This document shows, one piece after another, positions 19,110 through 26,941 of a stretch of DNA of 26,941 bases (position 1 is the first letter of the stretch; the number at the start of each line of letters is the position of its first letter). The notes under the pieces were generated by a model. That model saw nothing but the letters and a program-made list of their open reading frames with translations, was not told the DNA's origin and did no database searches. The DNA comes from Balamuthia mandrillaris (Eukaryota > Discosea > Longamoebia > Balamuthiidae). The stretch is taken from contig JAVKOQ010000570.1 of assembly GCA_031835245.1 (NCBI GenBank), positions 1 to 26,941 of the forward strand. The letters are read 5' to 3'. A program made the translations under genes and the position numbers.

Positions 19110-19751
19110 GCCTCATGTTTATTGTCTTTGTTTCTGTTGCTTCTTCACAGCATGGTTTGCAGAGCACTGTGGAAGTTGTAGCAATCAACAGAAGGGCAGA
19201 CAATCCCATGATGGTTATCTCAAGAAACAGTCACTTCTATAGGGCTGGCCGTGGTTCCAAATATCATTTTGTGAGCGGTGAAGTGGGCCTCAAGATAACC
19301 TTGCTCTCTAACCGCCGTTTAGAGGCTCTGGCAGAATCCCTTGGATTGGACAAACAGAGTAATGCTTACTATTGCCGTTTTATGTTTTCTTTTTAAACAT
19401 TGTTGTTCTCATTCTTGTTTACTTCTTCGTTGTTTCATTCTTGTTGTTGCAGCATTCACTGCAAACACTCAAAGGATGATATCTGTGGATCACAACACGG
19501 CCCGCTTTGAAAGCAGCGATACTGTGAACTGGAGGTACAAACAAACAATGAAGCTTCCAGTGGATCGTGGTGGTGTGACCTGACTTTATTTATGTCATCC
19601 ATAACATTACAGGCTGCGACAAGAGACTGGAGGACCAAGCAACGCACGCATCGGGCAGGTTGTTTCTGTTGGCATAGACCTCAACCTTCCTCGCCTTTAT
19701 CAGGCCGTCACCTTCCCAATGCAAGCGAACGAAGAGAACGACCAGCTGTGA
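18201..19751 (+). CDS. F-box protein with unrecognised C-terminal domain
   Basis: Seven exons: 18201-18257, 18461-18525, 18589-18847, 18913-18996, 19151-19358, 19453-19534 and 19613-19751. All join in phase at GT-AG introns and give 297 residues. The N-terminus MEDLPDELVLHIFHYLSVEEL, continuing SFSLAGRRWLNLSIEPKFWR, is a clear F-box (residues about 1-43), which binds SKP1 in SCF ubiquitin ligases. A linker DWKGFYRTYLHHR is also typical of F-box proteins. The rest (about 75-297), including RADNPMMVISRNSHFYRAGR and IGQVVSVGIDLNLPRLY, looks like a beta-rich domain that I cannot name; it would be the substrate-binding part. The start is the first ATG, 90 bp after the preceding stop. Intron 1 carries a long CT-rich tract. 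Confidence 0.85.
18355..18437 (+). repeat. CTCTCTTT-rich tract in F-box gene intron 1
   Basis: About 80 bp of (CT)n and CTTT units on the coding strand, ending 24 bases before the acceptor at 18460. It is the longest such intronic tract in the window. Confidence 0.9.
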
Positions 19752-20026
19752 GGGCACGGCGCGCCGAACAACGAACGGCCCATCCTGCTCGTAATTGCGC
19801 TGCTACGCTCTTCTCCTCGTTGCAGCTGCACGCCACGTTGGAGCATCGGTCGGCCTCTTGTGCGCAACCCCTTTCTGCCGCAAGCATCGTTTTTGCTCAT
19901 AACGGTTATGTAATTTCCACCCATTCGCCAATCAAAAAAAAGACCACCCTTCTTCTGAAGGAACAACGAGGAGGAGCAGAAGGAGGAGAGGAAAAGCAAA
20001 CGAAAAAAATAAAAGGAGAGAAGAAG

Positions 20027-22037
20027 ATGCAGGCAGCACCGCTCAGCCAAGAAGAGTTGGCACATCTTGTTGAGAAAACCAAGTGTTCGTACCGCCCTGC
20101 TGTTTCCTCCTCGCCCTTTGTTTTTATGGCTTTTTTGGAGAAAAAAAAATTATGTATGACTCTATAACGCTATAGACACTGCAGAAGAGCTTAAGGCTCT
20201 CCATGAAAAGCATAACTTTCATGAAGCGGGAGGCATCCACCGAGATGAGTTTGAGAAAGTGCTCGCTGACATGTTCCAAGTGGACGTGAACAAGGATGCT
20301 GTCCTTATTTCGGTGCGTATGCTCCTTTTTATTGTGGCTTTTATTATGTGTCGATTAAAGTTGGGTTGTGTGCGCCACAGAGATTGTTTGAGCAGTTCGA
20401 TGCAGACCACAACGGCATCATCGACTTTCAGGGTACTTTTTTCCTCTGGCGTTTTTTAAGTGGCACCAAAACTCACCGTAAGCGCTTACATCAGAATTCG
20501 CAACCGGCTTGTCCATGATCTATTCTGAAGATCCCAAAGATAAGCTTGCCTGTGCGTTATACTCTTCTCTCTCTCTCTCTCTCTCTCTCTGCTTCTCGGT
20601 TCTTTGGTCTCTCGTTTCTCTGAAACTCTTTTCTTGTTTCCAATCGCTAGTCGTGTTCAGCATCTTTGATCTTGATGGCGATGGAAAAATAACCAAGGTA
20701 CTCAACGCCTTCCACCACTTGTTGTGCGTCATCAAAGAAAATGTGCAGCAAAGAAAGGCTCACTCTACCTCCTTGGTCTCTTCCCAAAGAACGAGTTCAC
20801 AGCCATCGTTCAAACCCTCTGGCAAAATGATGTGTGCCAAAAGTTGTTTGACTTTGCCATTGACGACAAGCAAATAACGGGTGTCCGAGTGTTCGTGGAG
20901 CACTTCTTCCACGAAGCTGATCTCAACAAGGATGGCGTCATCGACTGGAATGAGTTCCAACAGGTCGCCAGTAAGTATGCCCACGCCAAACCCGACCACA
21001 AGCTCCAGGTCATGACCCATCAAACGGGTGGCCATGTCGATGCCTTCAAAGTTCTTGAAGGAGGCAAGATCAGGAAGAGCGTGTCTCTCAAGGAATATAG
21101 GTTGGATGGAACTCTCTCCTTGCTCTTCTCCTCCTTTCTTTCTTCTTCGCCTCTCCTCCTGTACTAACGTCGCCAAAAAGCTTCTATGCCAAGTTGCATT
21201 CCGATTACAGCTTCATGATTCCCTACGCTCCAACTTTGTACCAGGTCGAGGAGCAGGGAGATCAAAGTACGTTCTCTCCTATATATTGAAATGTGCCTCT
21301 GTTACTGAATACACTGCCATGTAAAAGAATATGTGATAATGGAGGATTTGACGGCACCCTTCAAGAAGCCCTGTGTGGCCGACTTCAAGATAGGCATCAC
21401 CTCTGCCGGCGAGGATGCCTCCCCCGAAAAGAGGGAAGCCATGAGGAAGAAAGACATGGAGAGCACCACCGTTAGCCTGGGAATGAGAATTACCGGCATG
21501 AAAGTGTGGGATGTAAAGAAAGGAGACTATGTGCGCTACACCAAGACCTGGGGCCGAGATGTTACCATCGAAAAAACCAAGGAGGCCGTCTCATTGTTCT
21601 TTCACAATGGAGAGCGAGTGCGCAAGGAGATCGTCGCGCTGGCTCTCGAGAAGGCCACCGCCATTTTGGAGTTTATGAAAAACCAAAGGCATTCCAGGTT
21701 CTACTCCAGCTCCTTGTTGTTCCTGTACGACGGTGACACATCCCAGCCTCCTGCCTTGACCTTGAAGATGTAAGTTGCCTTGGACTTTTCTTCCTTGTTT
21801 GTTGTTTGTATTGTAAGGGTTTTTGGTTTTTTCATGTGTGGTTGTTGTGTCCATTCTTGTTGTTCGGGAACATATGCTGACAGACGCTGTTTCCTTCTTC
21901 TTTAACTTTCTCCTGCTAGGATTGACTTTGCTCATGTGCACCCGATCAAGGACGGAGGGCTGGACGATGGGTACATCTTTGGCGTGACCAACCTCCTTCA
22001 CCACTTGGAAGAGATCGAAAAGGAGGCTTCCGCCTAA
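20027..22037 (+). CDS. EF-hand / inositol polyphosphate kinase fusion protein
   Basis: Nine exons join in phase: 20027-20084, 20176-20312, 20381-20432, 20495-20551, 20651-20697, 20790-21100, 21181-21266, 21328-21769 and 21920-22037. They give 435 residues. The N-terminal half is a calcineurin-B-like array. It has a degenerate first hand at about 20-60, then canonical loops DADHNGIIDFQE (72-83), DLDGDGKITKNE (108-119) and DLNKDGVIDWNE (161-172). From about 193 it becomes an inositol-phosphate kinase: QTGGHVDAFKVLEGGKIRKS, a KEYRSFY helix, hinge YVIMEDL (251-257), the family signature PCVADFKIG (264-272, PxxxDxKxG), SSLLFLYDGD, and MIDFAH (397-402) with the metal-binding Asp399. The C-terminal DDGYIFGVTNLLHHLEEI is also typical. 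Expected action is phosphorylation of inositol phosphates (IP3K/IPMK/IP6K type, substrate not resolved) under direct calcium control. The two halves share exon 20790-21100, so the fusion is not an annotation artefact. Confidence 0.92.
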
Positions 22038-22348
22038 ATATTAAAAGAACCCCCACTGTGGACGTTCCCGTCCGGTCTGCTTGCGTGAACTAACTCGCAA
22101 CAAACTTTAGCACTGTGTAGTTTAGCTCTTGTTATTTTTAAAGTTTATTCAAACTGCAACTTCCGCCAAAGCTTGTTTGTTCTTTTCTTTTTGCCTCCTC
22201 CTCTATTTCCGGGTTGCTGGTTTGATGTTTTGGTCACGCAAACTGAAGAGAAGGAAAAGAATGAAGTGTGTTGAACACAGAAGAGGTTTTTTTAATAGTT
22301 CAGTTTGGAGTTTAAAGATGAGAGAGAGGAAAAAAGCGGTAGAACGTT
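22038..22348. other. Convergent 3' spacer
   Basis: 311 bp between two convergent stops. It contains AT-rich 3'-UTR-like sequence (CTAAATATTAAAAG, TTATTTTTAAAG) and no open frame that I can support. Confidence 0.7.
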
Positions 22349-22829
22349 TTAGTGTTTCTCCTCCTTGATCCTCCTCATCTCATCGATCCACTGCTCGGTC
22401 TGAGTGCGTGCCCTTTCTCGGTTGTACAGCTTAGGGGACTCTCGCAGGAGGTAGGGCTCCTTTTCCTTGGTGGCAATACTGTTGTTTTGTTTTTGGGGAG
22501 GAAAGGGGGCAAAAGGGAAGGTAGCGCTCAGTCGGTCCGTTGTTGCGAAATGAGTGCAGGAGAGAGGGATAACGTACACAATGTCATTGTAGTTCAGAGA
22601 ACGGAGGGACATGTAAGTGGCCCAGACAAGACCGCCACCGATGACAGGAGCGATGGTCCACCACACGGCTTTGGTCTGCAGGGGAACAAAGAGGGGGAAA
22701 AAAAAACAACACAGGGAGCAGTTAATACGTGGGAACCGCCACGCAGCAAAAAAAAAACCCAGGCCGATGAACACGTACATCGTGGGTGTACATTTTCTTC
22801 CACATAGCGGACATTCGGGAGGAAGACAT
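22349..22829 (-). CDS. Small single-pass membrane protein (92 residues)
   Basis: Three exons (22779-22829, 22578-22675, 22349-22478) join in phases 0 and 2. The protein starts MSSSRMSAMWKKMYTHD, has one hydrophobic helix (WWTIAPVIGGGLVWATYMSL, about 21-40) and a charged helical C-terminus (SPKLYNRERARTQTEQWIDE, about 65-84). The size and layout are those of accessory subunits of mitochondrial respiratory complexes (short basic N-terminus, one membrane helix, charged tail), but I cannot match it to a named subunit. It is transcribed divergently from the Golgi pH regulator gene. Confidence 0.7.
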
Positions 22830-23156
22830 CTTTAGCACAGAGTGAAGTTCTAGAGAAGAACCGTTGTTCGGCCGTCGGGTGGTTGGTGGGTGGTGCTTGG
22901 TGGTTTGGTTTGCCTATGAAAAAAAAAACCCCCCAAAAAAAAAAAGTGACACAACAACAGTTCTTCTTTATGCCTACGGATACTCCTCAAGCGGATATGG
23001 AAACCTCTGGTCGCTTTCTTCCTTTCTTGTCACGTTTCCTGATATTTTTTTTCAAACCGTCAATCGAATTTCAGAGGTTGATAGATCGATCTGAGGAGAG
23101 GAGAGAGGACGCGAGATAGGCAGCGAAACGGAGAGGAGAAGACAAGGAGGAGGAGG
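22830..23156. promoter_or_regulatory. Divergent promoter region
   Basis: 327 bp between the ATGs of two divergently transcribed genes. It holds a GGTGG/TGGTTTGG-rich part, an A-run/C-run/A-run block at about 22920-22945, and a GA-rich leader (GAGGAGAGGAGAGAGGAC) just before 23157. No TATA box is obvious. Its role as a shared promoter follows from position only. Confidence 0.4.
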
Positions 23157-25765
23157 ATGGAGGAGGCTCTCTACGCACAGCAGCAGGTGGGGATGGAGGG
23201 AGGAGGGAGTGGCCTCTACCGCTTTGTACATGATTCCGCGGTGGTGGGCTTTTCTTTTTGCTGTTTTTTCGTGCTTGCCCTGCTCTTCTTTCGGAAGAAA
23301 CTGTTCAAGGACTATGAGGCCAAGAAGCTGTTGGTGCAGTTCATCTTTGCTGGCACCCTCACCCTTGGTTGCAGCATGTTTCAGCTCATCATTTTTGAGA
23401 TCGTGGGATACTTGGACATAAGGTATGGCTGCCGCAGGGGCAGTCTTCCCAATAGAGAGTCAAACACACTCCCACCACGTCCTAACCTCTGCTCCATCCA
23501 AAGGTCACGGTGGTTCAACTGGAAGCTCGACCTCTACCTTATGCTGTTCAACATTATCTTTGTGCTGCCGTTCTACCAATTTTATCTCATCCTCTCTGTT
23601 TTTGGTTGGTAGTGCTGTCTTCTCTTTGCTGTTCGGTTGTTCTCTCTTCTCTGCTTCTCTTGTGTTGTCCTTTGCTCTCTGTCTTGCCTCCTCTCTTCTT
23701 ACATCTCCTCTATGTTTCTGGGTTCTGTACTGTCTCTTCCTCACTCCCTGGCTCTCTTTTCGTGCTCCTCCTTCTGGGTTCCTCGTTCATTCATTATCCC
23801 TTTTTAACGCACGCCCTGCGCACGCACGCACTCGACTCTTCAATACTTGTTGTTCAGTTACCAACCGGCGTACTCTGTTCGGCAGCGTGACTGTGTTGAT
23901 GTTGGTATTCTTGTATGCGTTCTGGAAGCTTGGAGAGTCGCTTCCTTTGCTTAGAGGCCAACAAGGTTTCATTCATTTCCTTTTATCAATGCAGGCTTGC
24001 GTTCGCTGTATCTTTGTGATAACACACATTTATTAGGTGGTTTGTCTATTGAAATGTGGACGAGTCGAGTTGGAGTGGTAGGAGTTGCTGTAATGGCCTT
24101 TTTGTCAGGCTTTGGCGCAGGTAATTACCGAAAGCAGCTGCTTTTGTGTTTTTGTTGCTAACTCTTGCAACATGTGGAATGCTTGTTCTCAGTGAAGTGC
24201 CCCTATGACTATTGCGTTTACTTTCTTGTGCGCCACAAATTCATCCGGTGGGCTGTCCTCTGCTTTCGCGCCTTCTCTCTCTCACTCTCTCTCTCTCTCG
24301 CGCTCTCTCGCTCTCTCTTCGTCGTTTCTCTGTCCTTCTTGGCTCTAATACTCTCTCCTTCCTCGCTTCCTTGATTGTTTGTTTCCAAAGGAACGTGAAC
24401 GAAGAAGATATCGCCGAGCTGGAAAAGCAATTACTGCAAACAATGGACAAAATCGTCAAAAAGAAGAAACGAATAGTTATGGCTAGAATGGAGTTACATA
24501 GAAGTAGAGCTCATGCAGAGGTAAGCTCCATTTCTCGCTTATCTTTCGTTACGAACTTTCTGACATACGCCTTTCATAGGCATATCCCAAAAAACAAAGC
24601 TTTTGGTCGCGAATTGTACAGGGAACACAAAAGTCGCCTGCGGACATCCTTCGTGAAAATATCCTTTCGATGTTGTCGTAATTAAGCATCTCTCACACAC
24701 TCTCTCTCTCACTCTCTCTCTCGCCTTGCTCTCGCTCTTGTTTGTTCCAGTCGCGCTATTATTCTTGACAAAGACCCACGTATACAAACTATGGAACAAG
24801 AAACAGAGACTCTAGAAAATATCAGCAAGGAGTTCTTTTTGGAGATTAACAACCTGCGAAATGAAAAGGCAAAATTTTCTATTTACCTTTTTGGATCCTC
24901 TTCATTCCCCTTGGCATCTACACTCTGACATTTTATACTTAATAGGACCGTTTGGTTTTCTCTCAGACAAGAAAGGGCCGTCTTTACAATATAGTTGGCT
25001 TATTCTTTGCTGCATACTGTCTTTACAAACTATTTATGGTTGCTTTTATCGATCTCATTTTCCATGGCGCAATCTCACTAACTCTTGCTACTTCATGCTG
25101 AATACAGGCCACTATAAACATCATTTTTGATCGCGTGGTTACCACAGACCCAGTGACGAAAGGCTTTAGCATTTTGTTGCACATCATAAACGTGGAAATC
25201 GATGTGCCTTTCTGGTCGCAACAGATCTCGTTTATTTTCGTTGGCATTATCATCGCCGCTTCGATTCAAGGTTTTTTGAATCAGCTTATGAAGGTACTTA
25301 CCTCAACTTCTTTACATTTTCATAACTATTGCATTTACCGAATCCTCTATTTGTTTTTCTCAGCTTTTCCACGCCTACTCCAACAACGTTTCATCCAACA
25401 GCGTTATTCTTTTTCTGGCACATGTAATGGGCATGTACTTCATCGCGTCGGTGTTGCTACTTCGCATGAATCTTCCTCTTCAATACAGGTTTATCCTATC
25501 ATGCCATCCTATTACTTGTTTCATTGCTGTTTCTTTCTGCTCTTCTTCTTTGCTTCCTCTGGAGAATGGCTGGCCTAACTTCTTTTTCCAAACAACGAAC
25601 AACAGACAAACAATAACAGGAGTGTTGGGCAACATTCAATTCAACTTTTATCATCGGTGGTTCGACTTTATATTTATTCCATCGGCATTGCTCACCGGCG
25701 TTGTTTTTTACCTCAGCAGCCGCTATTTCTCCTCCTCTTATCCTGCTGTACACACCAAATTGTAG
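23157..25765 (+). CDS. GPHR: Golgi pH regulator / GPR89-GTG family membrane protein
   Basis: Twelve exons: 23157-23422, 23504-23604, 23858-23965, 24037-24120, 24193-24247, 24391-24520, 24580-24671, 24751-24868, 24946-25038, 25108-25293, 25364-25488 and 25606-25765. All join in phase to give 505 residues; human GPHR has about 455. Family landmarks run in order: FLYAFWKLGESLPLLRG, SRVGVVGVAVMAFLSGFGAV, KCPYDYC, the coiled region EEDIAELEKQLLQTMDKIV, then ATINIIFDRVVTTDPVTKGF, FWSQQISFIFVGIIIAASI, LAHVMGMYFIASVLLLRM and IQFNFYHRWFDFIF near the C-terminus. The family has about nine membrane helices. It acts as a Golgi anion channel that helps acidify the lumen, and plant members have been linked to ABA and cold sensing. 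ATG 23157 is the first start in frame. Nothing essential is missing. Confidence 0.95.
24869..24945 (+). other. GC-AG intron in the GPHR gene
   Basis: After codons for LRNEK the sequence reads AAG|GCAAAA with no nearby GT. The acceptor CTTAATAG at 24945 restores the conserved frame (DRLVFSQTRKGRLYN). The intron therefore has a GC donor, a known minor class of U2 introns. The frame on both sides matches the family, so the boundaries are well fixed. Confidence 0.8.
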
Positions 25766-26153
25766 GCAGATGATGCCTCCCTTTTCTCCAACGTTTGGAC
25801 AAAATAAACCATAACAAACAATGCAGCGGTCCTGCACCCATAGGCAACACCCAAAGGCCACTGCCATCAGAAATGCAAGGCTTCACGAACGGCTACGAAC
25901 GGTTATTTGTCGACTATTTATGAGTTATTTGTCGACTCTTGCTGATGACGTCAACCCAACGGTTAATTTTTCCAAAATTAGATTTCCTGGAACAAAACAG
26001 AAAGAAAGAAAGAAAGATGGAAGGGTCCCAAGGAGAGGCGATGGAGAGGTAGGTTGAGTGACTGAGGAAGCAATCGTTATTTGGTTCTAGTTAACCGTGC
26101 CTTACGTTTGGGTTTTTTTTAAACAAAATTATTTATTCAGTTCGCACTCGCAA
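25766..26153. promoter_or_regulatory. Intergenic region upstream of the Cys-rich gene
   Basis: 388 bp without a gene. It holds a 14-bp direct repeat GTTATTTGTCGACT at 25902-25915 and 25924-25937, a TGACGTCA palindrome at 25946-25953, and three AACGG words (Myb-type core) at about 25888-25962. The cluster looks like a promoter, but this is inference from motif density. Confidence 0.35.
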
Positions 26154-26941
26154 ATGGAAGGAGAAAAATCGACTGCAGTTGAAGATCAGCAACACTCGGA
26201 GTTAACAAAAGATGGAATCGCGCAGACAAACACCAAACGGTCTCCAAAAAGTACGATCTCCTTCTTTTTTTGTCTCTGTAGGATTTCTTCTTAAAAGGTA
26301 GTGTTGCAGCTACTCAAACAAAGCCTGGAAACAAACGACCCTCCTTGCACCGTTGCGAGGCATGCAAGGCACGCAACAGCCTAGGCAGTTGCCTGCGTGG
26401 TATGTGCTCGTGTTGTTGCCCCAACCAGCCAACTGGCCCCTGCAAAGCCCACAGAGAGGTTGGTCTTCCCTACTACCCCCTCTTCTTGTCCTTCTCTTTT
26501 CTTCTCATTGCTTAGTCCTTCTATGCTACACTTCTGTTCGGCTTCTCTCTCTCTCGCTCTCCCCTCTCTGTCTCTCTCTGTCTCCCTGTGTCTATCTCCC
26601 TCTCTGTCTCTCTCTCACTCGACTATGTTTCTAACATTGCATTCTGCTAGAGCTATCTTAAAACACAAGCTAGAAATCGTAAAAAGGGTATCTTTAAAAG
26701 CAACAGTGGCAACATGACACTGAGAATGGCGAATCCTCAAACAGCTTCCTCCGCCGTTAGTCTGAAAGGGCTAGAAACAGGCGATATCGCCTCTCAAGCA
26801 CAAAACAATCTGACCAAAGGAAACGATGCCGAAGTAGCAGTTGACATATCTTCAGCAATGGTTGAGACCGTCTCCACTCCAAGTGGTTCTCTTTCACCGT
26901 CAGCAGCAGCTGATGAAGCAGGAAACAAGAGTGAGAAACGA
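26154..26941 (+). CDS. Cys-rich protein, 5' part, runs off the window
   Basis: Exons 26154-26250, 26298-26458 and 26651 to the window edge join in phase (GTACGA donor with CTTAAAAG acceptor, then GTTGGT donor with TTCTGCTAG acceptor). The first 33 residues are polar (MEGEKSTAVEDQQHSELTKD). Residues about 52-85 form a Cys cluster, HRCEACKARNSLGSCLRG then MCSCCCPNQPTGPCKAH, with nine Cys and a nearby His. It resembles a small zinc-binding module, but I cannot match it to a named finger. The remaining 97 visible residues are Ser/Thr/Ala-rich and probably disordered. A GTATCT in exon 3 at 26688 is not used, because the frame stays open past it to the end. Confidence 0.65.
26540..26612 (+). repeat. 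CT-rich tract in intron 2 of the Cys-rich gene
   Basis: About 70 bp of CTCTCT and TCTGTC units inside the 192-bp intron 26459-26650, ending 38 bases before the TTCTGCTAG acceptor. Confidence 0.85.

Noticed and set aside
1-26941. Retroelement, integrase, reverse transcriptase or capsid genes
   Set aside because: I looked for their motifs among the readable frames on both strands and saw none.

Overview
The window looks like nuclear DNA of an intron-rich protist. Genes are dense on both strands. Most introns are short (about 45-200 bp), GT-AG, and often carry a (CT)n tract. The intact proteins are core eukaryotic types: a P450, a TPR-SET protein, an inositol-phosphate kinase and a Golgi pH regulator. 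This mix, plus an intronless F-box/ankyrin gene of the kind amoebae share with giant viruses, suggests a free-living amoeba. That placement is inference; no rRNA or other marker is present.

Left part (1-10 kb). The end of an unrecognised small gene (338-769, +) is followed by a decayed ABC exporter on the minus strand (896-3387) with a broken Walker A. Next comes an IKS1-like protein kinase (+, from 4046) that stops at an exon boundary inside the kinase N-lobe. A complete ten-exon cytochrome P450 (5526-7838, +) follows. On the minus strand lies a multi-pass membrane protein whose C-terminal kinase domain is cut in the glycine loop and which has one frame break (8683-9832). Three of the four larger genes here are damaged or truncated.

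Middle (9.8-15.7 kb). Repeats dominate: two diverged copies of a short interspersed element (about 10.0 and 12.3-12.5 kb, the second with a perfect 19-bp hairpin), a GCCATC tract, an AAGAAC hexamer array and a 108-bp tandem duplication. Among them are a C2H2/U1-type zinc-finger exon (-), the intronless F-box/ankyrin gene (12586-13659, +), and a two-exon 2-oxoglutarate/Fe(II) oxygenase related to the BesD/HalD group (13866-14804, -). Upstream of the oxygenase is a composite direct and inverted repeat (15268-15482).

Right part (15.7-26.9 kb). Five genes here have complete exon models. They are a TPR-SET methyltransferase-type gene (15679-18110, +), an F-box gene with an unknown C-terminal domain (18201-19751, +), a four-EF-hand protein fused to an inositol-polyphosphate kinase (20027-22037, +), a 92-residue single-pass membrane protein (22349-22829, -), and a GPHR/GPR89 homologue (23157-25765, +) transcribed divergently from it. 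A Cys-rich gene enters at 26154 and runs off the end. The EF-hand-IPK fusion is the most notable system: it would build calcium sensing directly into inositol-phosphate signalling. All exon joins were made by hand from splice signals and reading phase and have not been checked against transcripts.
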